Shown here one piece after another: positions 20,977-30,204 of a DNA stretch of 64,000 nt. The stretch lies in assembly GCA_016717325.1 (NCBI GenBank), contig JADKFV010000015.1, positions 1 to 64,000 on the forward strand, in the 5' to 3' direction. The stretch comes from Bacteroidota bacterium. Its GTDB lineage: Bacteria > Bacteroidota > Bacteroidia > AKYH767-A > OLB10. Every line of letters starts with the position of its first letter. Position 1 is the first letter of the stretch. A program made the translations under genes and the position numbers. A model generated the notes under the pieces. The model did not search any database. It had not been told where the DNA came from and saw nothing but the letters and a program-made list of their open reading frames with translations.

Positions 20977-21799
20977 ATGGTGGACATAATGCTTGATTCG
21001 GAAATAGAGAAAATAAAAGAACAAACCAAAGCACAATGGAACAATACACCGTGCGGGCAAATCGGTGATATAACATACACCCTCGATTACTTTGAGAATG
21101 TGGAAAAATATCGGTACGAAGAATATGCACCCTGGATGAAAAGTTATTTTGAATACGATAAACAAAAGGGAAAAAACTTCTTGAAGTTGGTTTTGGACAA
21201 GGAACTGATTTGATTCAATATGCAAAAGGTGGTGCCGATGTTTATGGTATCGACCTTACACCCTATCACTTTGATTTAGCTTCGTTAAATTTTAAATTGA
21301 GAAACTTAAATGCGAACTTAACCTTGGGCGATGCTTCCAAACTTCCTTATGAAAATAATTTCTTCGATAAGGTTTCTTCTTTTGGCGTGCTGCATCATAC
21401 TCCCGATATTGAAAAATGTGTTGACGAAGTTTATCGCGTGCTAAAACCAAATGGCGAGTTTATTATTGGACTGTATTATAAAGACAGTTTTTTTCATTAC
21501 TGGACAAAATGTTTTTTAGATGGAATTGTCAAGTTTGGATTTTTACGACTTGGTTATGATGGAAATCTTAGCACACTCGAAGCCGGTGCCGATGGAAAAA
21601 AATACAAACCCTACATCAAACTATTTACAAAAAAATGATGCGACAATTGCTATCAAAATTTCAAATAGATGCGCTCGATATACGCCACCTAAATAGAGAA
21701 GATATTCCTTTGCTTGGCAAACTATTTACCGATGGTATGTTGCAAAAATACAGCACCCGGTATGGATGGTACATTTTAGCAAAGTGCACAAAAAAATAA
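20977..21799 (+). CDS. Class I SAM-dependent methyltransferase, two frameshifts
   Basis: A ~275-residue methyltransferase. I prefer the ATG at 20977 over a TTG at 20962. Motif I is recovered only after correcting a missing A in the AAAAAA run near 21175: the text then reads LLEVGFGQGTDLIQYAKGG; the SAM-binding acidic residue follows in VYGIDLTPYH, motif II/III is FDKVSSFGVLHHTPD, and VYRVLKPNGEFII is the post-motif. A second break lies in an A run near 21632: with one more A the frame continues MRQLLSKFQIDALDIRHLNR... GWYILAKCTKK to 21799, a tail seen in UbiE-like glycan or lipid methyltransferases. Its substrate is unknown; the flippase and second methyltransferase next door suggest surface glycans. 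Confidence 0.82.
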
Positions 21800-22561
21800 A
21801 CTTTTTTTTGTTCCGCGTTGCGAGGTAGAAGCCTGTAGCTATGGAGGGCCACCACTCACCAAGTTTTCGGGTGAGTGCCATTATTGGTTTTACACCACTA
21901 AAAAGCATATCGCTAAATCCACCTGAAAAAAATACGGAACCGCGTGTTTCAAATACCTCAAAGTTATGTATTGCGCATAGTGCCTTTATAGAGGTTAAAG
22001 TAAACCTTCGAACATGAGGCGAATGCGCAATGGTTGAAGGATACTTACTAACGTAGGTATCTGTTTTCAATCTGATATAATTAAATGCCTGAGAAATGTA
22101 AAGAAATCTGAAAACCCTGCGTAAATTTAAATGCGCCCAAAATATTTCTTCAAATTCATGCCAACCAAAACCATTAGGCACAGTTACTATCATAATTCCT
22201 TCGGGTTTCAATTTCGATTTTAGTAATTCAACAATAGGATCAATATCGCTTTTTTCAATATGCTCAAATACTTCTGATGCAAGAATATAATCGAAGTGAT
22301 TATCGGGAAAGTATTTAGGTCTTTACAAAATAATCGGTCCGGTGGCAAACCATGCTCAGCAAATATTTTGTTACCTAGATCGATAGAGGCTTTGTCTAAA
22401 TCAATACCAATGCAATTGTAACCATCTTGCGTGAGTTGCGATGTTATCATTATTCCAGTGCCACAACCAAACTCTAAACCCAGTTGCTCTTTTGTAATAA
22501 ATTTTTTAAACCATGTAAGGCGATATTTATGCCCCCAAATGTTTTCGTTAATTTTTATCAT
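21726..22561 (-). CDS. Class I SAM-dependent methyltransferase, one frameshift
   Basis: The N-terminal fragment (22220-22561) has motif I as LGLEFGCGTGIMI and the acidic post-I strand as CIGIDLDKAS. It then runs off frame at LNTFPIIT. In the other frame the sequence continues as DNHFDYILASEVFEHI and KLKPEGIMIVTVPNGFGWHE, the usual middle and end of a UbiE/Methyltransf_11-type domain. The break is near 22310 within a GGG run (plus strand). Total ~278 residues. The end is uncertain: as read it overlaps the convergent methyltransferase by ~70 bases, but one base change in the A run near 21800 would end it about 50 bases earlier. It follows the flippase gene after 9 bases on the same strand, so the two are probably cotranscribed. 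Confidence 0.8.
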
Positions 22562-22570
22562 GGTGCAATT

Positions 22571-23836
22571 TTAACTGATATTTGTTTTCAAAAAAACAAG
22601 AATGTAAATAATAAAATAAGATACAACAGAGAATAAAGCGGCTCCTTCAATACCATATCCTTTAATAAAGAAAAAGTTTAAAATGATATTGGAAAGTGAG
22701 GCTATGAACCAGTATAAAATTAGGCGACTGGGAACACCAATTGAATTAAGAAATTGTACATTGACACTTTGCACAGAAAGGAAAAAATTTGCAACCAATA
22801 ACAATCTAAAAACGTTAACGCCTAAAATGGCATTGCTTTTAATGAAAATGCTCAAAATAAATTCAGCAAAAACAAAAGCAACAGAGTAAATGATTAGCAA
22901 TACAACTGACGCTATAAATGTCTGCCTACGACTTACCAAGAACCGCTCTCGGACACCTTCAATCCGTATTAAACGAGGCAAAAGCAATGTAGACATTACA
23001 GAGGCTATAAAACCAAGATTTTCGACAACAAGTGCTGAAGTTGCATAAATTCCCAATTGCTTATTATCTAAAAACCTTTTTATGAAAAATACATCAGCCT
23101 TCATAATTAAAAACCCTAATAAGCTCAAAAAATAAATTCGTACTCCGTATTTCAAGTTATACTTAAAGTAAGGAAAATCAAATCTCAAATTTACAATCCA
23201 CTCCCGCTGTACAAAAGTAAATACAGCTATGGTTAACAATGGTTCGAGCAAATAATACACGACACAAACATGTAAGTCAATTTTATTTAGTACGAAAAGG
23301 ATTACGATTGCTACTAAACTGAAGGATTTAATGACACTTTCAATAATGTTTACTTTATTTATTTTGTTATCACCAATCAATATATTTTTAAAAAGCAGTA
23401 ATGAGAGATTTGCAAAAACTGAAAAGCTAATGATAAATAATTCGTAGTTGGTGAATGATTTTATTATTCCGGCATTTTGAAAAATTGCAATACAAAGTAT
23501 AGTTAATAGGAGAACAAATAATGCAAACCAAAATGAATTTACTAAGAGTTTCGGGCAATTTTGTGGTTCCTTTGAAGCATGAAAAATATTGGCGTTTACG
23601 ATACCTAAATTTGAAAATACAACAAACAATGCCACAGTTGCCAGTATAAATGAAAGCTGCCCTCTATCATCTAAATTAAGAGAACGTGTAATAAGAATAC
23701 TACATACCAATGAAGAAATCAAAGCTATGATTCTTGAAAAAATACTTTTTAATAAATTTTGAACATTAGCACTTTGCAAGATTTGAAAAAAAGTTTCGCT
23801 ATTAATTTTTTGCCTGATAGAATTCATTTTGAGCAA
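22571..23836 (-). CDS. Polysaccharide flippase-like membrane protein (MOP superfamily)
   Basis: A 421-residue protein with about twelve hydrophobic helices spread over its length and short loops, the layout of Wzx/MurJ-type flippases. The N-terminus (FSRIIALISSLVCSILITRS, then LNLDDRGQLSFILATVALF) carries the TRxLxxxxxGxL pattern of the polysaccharide-synthesis family, and IKADVFFIKRFLDNKQLGIY resembles the mid-protein D-x-FFI-x-R-x-LG element. It would move lipid-linked oligosaccharides across the inner membrane. It heads a minus-strand pair with the methyltransferase downstream. No glycosyltransferases are adjacent, so the pathway is not defined. Confidence 0.85.
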   Translation of the reverse strand: MLKMNSIRQKINSETFFQILQSANVQNLLKSIFSRIIALISSLVCSILITRSLNLDDRGQLSFILATVALFVVFSNLGIVNANIFHASKEPQNCPKLLVNSFWFALFVLLLTILCIAIFQNAGIIKSFTNYELFIISFSVFANLSLLLFKNILIGDNKINKVNIIESVIKSFSLVAIVILFVLNKIDLHVCVVYYLLEPLLTIAVFTFVQREWIVNLRFDFPYFKYNLKYGVRIYFLSLLGFLIMKADVFFIKRFLDNKQLGIYATSALVVENLGFIASVMSTLLLPRLIRIEGVRERFLVSRRQTFIASVVLLIIYSVAFVFAEFILSIFIKSNAILGVNVFRLLLVANFFLSVQSVNVQFLNSIGVPSRLILYWFIASLSNIILNFFFIKGYGIEGAALFSVVSYFIIYILVFLKTNIS

Positions 23837-23893
23837 AGCAAAAAAAATAAATCGAACTCAATAAATTTATTCAAACAATCAAGTTGTTTTTAA

Positions 23894-23901
23894 TATATTT
23901 G
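23894..23901 (+). promoter_or_regulatory. TATATTTG -7-like element
   Basis: An exact TAnnTTTG match lies 23 bases upstream of the preferred ATG at 23925. No TTG sits at the usual distance upstream, so support is limited. Confidence 0.3.
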
Positions 23902-23924
23902 ACATAAATAATTTTTCATTGTCA

Positions 23925-26249
23925 ATGCTATCTGCAACATTAAAGAATACTATTTGTTTAACCTGTTTTGTGATTTTGTCATATGTTCTTTTAGGTCAAA
24001 ACAACTATAATAATTGGCATTTTGGAAGGTATGCTGGAGTTTCATTCAACTCAATAATTCCAACTGCGATTACAAATAGTGCTATGACTCAATTGGAAGG
24101 CTGCGCTTCTGAAAGCGATCCAATAACAGGTGCTCTCAGATTTTACACTAATGGAATAAGTGTTTGGAATTCCAATAATACTGTGATGCCGAATGGCACA
24201 AATTTATTTGGCGCTGCTTCATCTGCGCAAAGCGCCTTAATTGTCCCAATGCCTTCTGATACAAGCAAGTTCTACATATTTACTGTTTCCAATTACTTTA
24301 CAAACGGCAGCCCAGGTGCTCATTATTCCTTAGTTGATATGAATTTAAATGGAGGCTTAGGAGATGTAACAACTAAAAACGTATTGTTGCATAACCCAAC
24401 TTCAGAAAAACTTGTAGCAACACATCAGGCAAACAATTTTGATTATTGGGTACTAACCCATTCATTTAATGGCACTACGTTTTACACATACCCCGTGACA
24501 AACTCTGGAGTAGGGGTGCCTTTAATCTCAACTTGCAGCCCAAATTTCGGAGGAACATCAAGTATCGGTTGTATGAAATTGTCACCTGATGGAAGTCAGC
24601 TTGCGGTGGCACGTTCAGGGTCAAATGCAATAGAAATATATAATTTCGACCGCTATACTGGTATCGTATCCGGACCAGCTTTCACGATTGGTTCAATCGC
24701 TCCCAACGGGCTGGTGTATGGTGTTGCTTTTTCGCCAAATGGGAAAATTCTTTACTCAACTGTGAACGATAACGGTTTTGTTTATCAATTCGATTTATCC
24801 TCCGGAAATCAAGCCACAATAACAGCCAGCAAGACTATTGTTGGCAATGCACCGGGCTCTCAATATTTTCGTTCAATGACTATGCAACTGGGCCCGGATA
24901 AAAAACTTTATATTGTTAGCGACATGGATAATTACATTGCCGCCATTAGTTATCCTGATATTGTTGGTAATAGTTGCAATTATAATCCATATGCAGTGTA
25001 CCTTACCTCCTCCAAAACAGGTGCACTTGGTTTGCCAAATTGTATTGAAACAGTATTAATAAGAAAAATTTGTGCTTTTAATCTTTGTGCCGGGGATTCT
25101 GCAATATTCAATTCATTTTCCACTGCGGGTTTATCTCAATCCTATTGGAATTTTGGTGACACACTTTCAAATTCAAATATTGATTCAGGCTTTTCCGCTT
25201 CTCATTTTTATGGGTCGCCCGGAAGCTACACTGTTCAGCAGATTAATGTTCATTCAAATGGGATAATCGACACCATAATTCAACAAATCACTATTCATTA
25301 TAAACCATATCTAATTGGCAGTGACGACACCACTTTGTGCTTTGGCCAGCAACTCTCTTTAACTCCAGTAACCAATGCAACAAACTATACTTGGCAAAAC
25401 GGAAGTACACTTTCTTCATTTGCTGTCTCGTTTGCAGGTACGTATATAGTTACAGTAACAAACACTGATGGATGCAAAGCAACTGATACTACTGTTATTA
25501 ATTACATTTCTTGCGGCTCACCCCCATCGTCTCATTCTACTCCAGCGACACAATTCTATGCGAAAAAGTGCGATAGATTTTTTTGATATAAGCACCAACA
25601 ATCCTACACAATGGCAATGGTCGTTTCCGGGTGCGAGTCCATCATCGTCTACAGTACAAAATCCAACAGGAATTTATTATCCAACTTATGGTACTTATCC
25701 TGTAACACTTGTTGCGACCAATGCTAATGGCAGCGACTCGCTAACGATAACGCAGTATATCACTGTGGTTGCAAACCCCCCGGCACCATCGGTTACAGTA
25801 AACGGTAGCTTTATGTGTTGTAATAATGTTGCCGTTTGGTATCAATGGTATTATAATAATGTTGCAATTCCCAATGCAAATGCAATGTGCTATAATGCAA
25901 TGCAGCCCGCAATTATTATGTGTTGATTACGGACAGTAATGGATGCAATTCGGGCAGTGGGCAAATAGTAATCTCATCGCTAAATGAAACCAATGTTGGG
26001 CCAAATTTTAATGCATGGTATGATGCTACTTCGGGGAATGTAAATGTGGTTATTAATAAAATCGATAATGCGAAAGCAACCATAACTATATACGATGTGT
26101 TAGGGCAATCTATTAAACAAATAGAAGAAGAAAATTCTGAGAATAATAAAATCATGATCATCCCCGCACAATTTATTGCAAAAGGAATATACATGATAGA
26201 AGTTGCAACAAAGCAAAAAACCAGCTCCGGCAAGTTGCTTATACATTAA
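23925..26249 (+). CDS. Propeller-PKD T9SS protein (module A), three frameshifts
   Basis: About 775 residues. I prefer the ATG at 23925 over a TTG at 23919; both give a signal peptide ending near YVLLGQN. The N-terminal ~380 residues form the Bacteroidota propeller that opens with NNWHFGRYAGVSF and contains EGCASES, FYTNGISVWN and SPNGKILYST. A PKD-like domain (YWNFGDTL), a second PKD (PTQWQWSFPGASP), a YQWYYNNVAIP segment and a type-A T9SS tail (ISSLNETN... KGIYMIEVATKQ) follow. Breaks: near 25515 in a C run and near 25567 in an A run (joined frame SSDTILCEKSAIDFFD), and near 25911, where a lost G turns QPGNYYVLITDSNGC into QPAIIMC-stop. The C-terminal module is shared with three downstream genes. 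Confidence 0.87.
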
Positions 26250-26357
26250 TCCTCCTAAACCATGCTTTGGAGCACAAAAATTAATTTTCAACAAATGTAA
26301 ATCGCTTGTGACGATGCTATTACTTTACATCGTAAAACAAATTAAAAAACAAGAACA

Positions 26358-26657
26358 ATGTCAGTAAATTCGAAACATTTAGCCACATTTCTGTTAGGTG
26401 CCGCGGCAGCACTTGCAGCAAAAAAATACATGGACATGACTCCCGAAGAAAAGGAGAAAATGGCTGCCGACCTTAAAGCTAAAGCCAATAATATGAAAGA
26501 TGAAGCCGAGGCAATGATGGAAAAGGCCAATACTTATTTCGAAGAATTGAAGTCCAAAGGCAGCGAGGCTATTAAAGAACATTTTCCGGAGGCAGAAAAC
26601 TTTATGAAAGATTTTTTTGAAGGAAAAAAGAAGGAAGATACGCCTCCGGTGGTTTAG
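26358..26657 (+). CDS. Small YtxH-like membrane-anchored helical protein
   Basis: A 99-residue protein with one hydrophobic N-terminal segment (LATFLLGAAAALAAKKYM) followed by a long charged, Ala/Lys/Glu-rich helix likely to form a coiled coil (EKEKMAADLKAKANNMKDE, then AEAMMEKANTYFEELKSKG). This is the layout of YtxH/gas-vesicle-accessory-like proteins, which are common, abundant and of unclear function, often stress-related. It stands alone with its own upstream spacer of about 100 bases. Confidence 0.7.
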   Translation: MSVNSKHLATFLLGAAAALAAKKYMDMTPEEKEKMAADLKAKANNMKDEAEAMMEKANTYFEELKSKGSEAIKEHFPEAENFMKDFFEGKKKEDTPPVV

Positions 26658-27424
26658 GTATTGGGTATTTTATTACCAGGCATTGGGGATAGTTATAAAG
26701 TTTTTGAGAATAGTCTTTGGTGACAGACATTATGTTATTTTATTTTTGGTTGTTGAGCATGATGTAGGGACATTTGAAGAATAGCGGAGACGATATTCTT
26801 CATTCTGGGAAAATCATAATTCATTTTTAAGTTCTTGCATTTTTAGTGGTTTGGCAGCAACAATCACTTGCATTTATTTGAAATTTATTCGTGCATATTC
26901 CAAGGTATTGGGTTGGCTGTCAAAAAAATATCGGGGAGGAAATTAGAAAAAGAAGCCGCAGTAATTTCCTTTTCAAATTATTTAAAAATGATTCCACTTC
27001 GAAAAGCTGTTAATGCAATAAAAACACTAAGGCACAAAAATTTCACTAAATGGTACACAAATCATTTTTAATATTTTGTGGGTTTAAGTGTTTTGGTGAT
27101 TTAATGGCCTAAATACTGACTTTCCCATGTTACTCAAAAATATTTGTTTTCGAATCAATTAATTACTTATCTTTCACACTTGAAATTTGTAATACAAATC
27201 GATTTGAATATAAGCTACCCTCATTTTCAATCTTTAACCATAACCGTACACGATGCAAAAAAGCATTTGAGTGTTGGCAGTGTTGTGGAAATTTGCATTG
27301 GGTATATTTTAAAAATGTTTTTTGTTTCGAAACAGTTGACAAACTTGTGTTGGCGTAATTTTTCAGCACTCACGCTTGGTTTTAGATTTTTGCAAAAAGC
27401 CCCTTTACTTTTAATTGCACACTC
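26658..27424. other. Intergenic region without a supported gene
   Basis: About 770 AT-rich bases. A 67-codon frame at 26868-27071 has no family resemblance and ordinary shadow-like composition, so I do not call it. Stretches such as 27025-27045, read on the minus strand (TTTGTGCCTTAGTG), resemble the low-complexity intergenic text seen elsewhere in the window. No hairpin or promoter was convincing. Confidence 0.55.
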
Positions 27425-29473
27425 ATGAAAATTAAATTCCTCATACTTGTTTTTGCTTTAAACTGCTGGCAGTTTTGCTTCGGGCAACAAGGAATGTGGA
27501 CGTGGGTAAATGGCACATCGGTGGGTAACCAGAATGGAGTATATGGTACACAAGGCGTGGCCGACCCCAACAACACCCCTCCCGGTACTTATGAAGCTAC
27601 AGAATGGACCGATCATGATGGAAACTTCTGGATGTTTGGCGGTAGTCTTAATAGCAGTACCATTTATGCCGATTTGTGGAAGTACAACCCTAACAACAAT
27701 ATGTGGACATGGGTGAAAGGAAATGGCTTAGCCAATGATGCAGGCGATTATGGCATAATGGGTGTTGCATCGCCCAGCAACCGCCCTCCTGCTATGTCTT
27801 ACGGTTCGGCATCGTGGGTCGACAGCAAAGGCGACCTTTGGATGTACGGTGGTTTAGTTGTGGGCTGCGTTCGCAATCACTTATGGAAATACAACATAGC
27901 CACCAATATGTGGACCTGGATAAATGGTTCTTCGGGATGTAACAATGTAGCGGTTTATGGAATTTTGGGCGTTCCATCTTCACTTAATACTCCCGGTGCC
28001 CGCAGCGAATTCAGTGCTTCGTGGATAGATGAAGATGATAACCTGTGGTTGTTTGGTGGAAATAACCTAAACGATTTATGGCGATACAATACCGCAACAA
28101 ATGAGTGGACATGGATGAAAGGCGGCAACCTTCCCGGTCAGGTAAATATGCACGGTATTAAAGGTGTACCAAATAGTTCAAACACACCGGGCTCACGTTT
28201 TGCATTTGCTACATGGAAAGATTTGAACAAAAAATTCTGGCTCTTTGGCGGGCATAATTATGTGCCGGGACATTCATACAATGATATGTGGCAATATGAT
28301 CCTCTGACCAATATATGGACTTGGATGAGTGGAACCAATATTCCAAATGATGCCGGAAACTATGGACCGTTGTGCTCTCCATCGATAAATAACATACCTG
28401 CTGCGGGTTATGAAAATCGCGCACGCTGGACTGATGAATGTGGCAATTTTTGGATGTACAGCGGTGCCGGGGCATATCTAAACGACTTGTGGCAATTTAA
28501 TCCTACTACTTTGGAATGGGCATTTATTAATGGGCAAAGCATTACATGGTTGCAACCACCTGTATATGGAATACGCAATACCCCGGCAATTTCCAACACA
28601 CCCGGAACACGCACCGGAGTGATTGGATGGCGCAGCACTACAGGCGAATTATTTTTGTTTGGTGGTATAGTAAATGTTACCGACAGAAATAATGATATGT
28701 GGCGTTTTGTGCCCGATACCGCTTGCATGGGTTGTAAGTCTAACTTCTATCCTGAGGTGTATTTTGCATCGAGCGATACAGTGCTTTGCGAAAAAAGCTG
28801 CATCGATTTTACCGACCTTTCTTTAAACAATCCCATACAATGGCAATGGCATTTTAATGGTGGCAATCCTAATTCGTCAACAATACAAAATCCTACAAAT
28901 ATATGTTTCAATGCTTATGGCGATTTTGCAATAACTTTGGTTGCAACAAATGCAATTGGAACCGATTCGGCAGTTTATAATTCATTCATTCATGTGGTGC
29001 AAAGCCCGCCTCAGCCAACTATTTCCATAAATAAGGATACGCTTTTTTCTTCGCCAGCTGTAACTTATCAATGGTACTTCAATAACGTTTTGATTCCGGG
29101 AGCAACGTTACCGTATTATGTGGTGCAGGCACCGGGAAATTATTATGTTATAGCAACAGATACAAATGGTTGTGGCAATAATTCAATACAGGTGATTATA
29201 AATAGTGTGAATATTAGTGAAGAGCAAAATAGCGGAATTCATATTTATCCAAACCCGGCAAATGATGAAATTGAAATTTTGTTTGATTCAAAAATAAATA
29301 CCAGTTCAATATTAATAATCTATGATCCTATTGGAAAAAAGGTATTTGAAAAAACTATTACCAATACAAATAGATTGAACATTGATGTGGCAAAGTTTGA
29401 AAACGGCTTGTATATTTTAGAACTGAACGATAAATCGAATTTTATCCACACCTCTTTTTTGGTGCAACATTAA
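27425..29473 (+). CDS. Kelch-propeller PKD T9SS protein (module B)
   Basis: An intact 682-residue protein with a signal peptide (MKIKFLILVFALNCWQFCFG). Six kelch-type repeats in residues ~20-440 each carry MWTWVNGTS-, FWMFGGS- and DLWKYNP-like segments. The shared C-terminal module begins at FASSDTVLCEKSCIDFTDLS, with a PKD domain (PIQWQWHFNGGNP), an Ig-like YQWYFNNVLIPGATLPYY unit and a type-A T9SS tail (IYPNPANDEIEILF... ENGLYILELNDK). It is exported and surface-attached or released; kelch propellers usually bind proteins or glycans. It is paralogous to 32264-34306 over its full length and to 23925 and 30205 only over the C-terminal module. Confidence 0.9.
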   Translation: MKIKFLILVFALNCWQFCFGQQGMWTWVNGTSVGNQNGVYGTQGVADPNNTPPGTYEATEWTDHDGNFWMFGGSLNSSTIYADLWKYNPNNNMWTWVKGNGLANDAGDYGIMGVASPSNRPPAMSYGSASWVDSKGDLWMYGGLVVGCVRNHLWKYNIATNMWTWINGSSGCNNVAVYGILGVPSSLNTPGARSEFSASWIDEDDNLWLFGGNNLNDLWRYNTATNEWTWMKGGNLPGQVNMHGIKGVPNSSNTPGSRFAFATWKDLNKKFWLFGGHNYVPGHSYNDMWQYDPLTNIWTWMSGTNIPNDAGNYGPLCSPSINNIPAAGYENRARWTDECGNFWMYSGAGAYLNDLWQFNPTTLEWAFINGQSITWLQPPVYGIRNTPAISNTPGTRTGVIGWRSTTGELFLFGGIVNVTDRNNDMWRFVPDTACMGCKSNFYPEVYFASSDTVLCEKSCIDFTDLSLNNPIQWQWHFNGGNPNSSTIQNPTNICFNAYGDFAITLVATNAIGTDSAVYNSFIHVVQSPPQPTISINKDTLFSSPAVTYQWYFNNVLIPGATLPYYVVQAPGNYYVIATDTNGCGNNSIQVIINSVNISEEQNSGIHIYPNPANDEIEILFDSKINTSSILIIYDPIGKKVFEKTITNTNRLNIDVAKFENGLYILELNDKSNFIHTSFLVQH

Positions 29474-29547
29474 TATTGCTTTTGCGCTTCAATAAAATTA
29501 TTCTTCCCAATCCTTTTAAGAATTTCAATTGCTAAAAAAAATCGAAA

Positions 29548-29889
29548 CTATTTTGCCGGAGAAGGATTCGACTCACGTACTATTTTCTTGTTTGGATCAG
29601 GCAATTGCATTTCTACTAATTTGTTTGTACAATAAACGCACTTTCCACTATCAGCAGGCACAGTGCCACAGTGGATACAATAGAAGTCGCCCACTTTACA
29701 AGTTTTCATTTGACAAAAAGTACAATTGCCGGCAGCATTTGCCACCAAACTACAATTAGGACATACATACTTATCTGAAGTTTTATTTTCAGTTTGCTTT
29801 TGCGATTCTACTTTGGATGATTGAGCAAAAACAAATTGTGATGTGGCGAAGCAAATCAGAACAAACGTTAGGAGAGTTTTGAATTTCAT
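29548..29889 (-). CDS. Secreted small protein with paired CxxC (zinc-ribbon-like) motifs
   Basis: A 113-residue protein with a signal peptide (MKFKTLLTFVLICFATSQFV, then FAQ). The mature part carries four CxxC pairs in sequence: CPNC, CTFC, CIHC and CVYC, spaced like two or more rubredoxin or zinc-ribbon knuckles, plus a lone Cys in KTCKVGD. The C-terminus is a short Lys/Asn/Pro tail. Zinc ribbons are normally cytoplasmic; an exported one would have to load metal in the periplasm, or the cysteines could be redox-active. It is convergent with the kelch gene and stands alone. I know no function for it. Confidence 0.72.
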   Translation of the reverse strand: MKFKTLLTFVLICFATSQFVFAQSSKVESQKQTENKTSDKYVCPNCSLVANAAGNCTFCQMKTCKVGDFYCIHCGTVPADSGKCVYCTNKLVEMQLPDPNKKIVRESNPSPAK

Positions 29890-30204
29890 TCTATATAATT
29901 TTTCTCAAAAATACATGATTGAAAATTATGTTTAACGAAATTGAAATGAATTTCTTTTCAATTTTATATTGCTTTCACTTCAAAAAGCACATATTGCAAT
30001 GCAACCGTTTTGATGTGCCTTTGCGCCATAAGCCATCATTTAGAGAGATTAATACTAGTACATTAAAACAAAAATGTTTGGTAGTACTTTGGCCTTAAAA
30101 TGAAATAAACAATATAATTTATAAAAGAGAAAATGAGAAGAATAAATCGTAGATATTAAATCATTAAACTATATTAGCGTTCACATTTTAAAACACAGCA
30201 TTGT
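29890..30204. other. Intergenic region
   Basis: About 315 AT-rich bases between divergent genes. TATATTAG near 30170 is a weak -7-like match for the downstream gene. Nothing else is supported. Confidence 0.45.

Noticed and set aside
26868..27071. 67-codon plus-strand frame
   Set aside because: No family motif, no signal or start context, and composition like the surrounding non-coding DNA.
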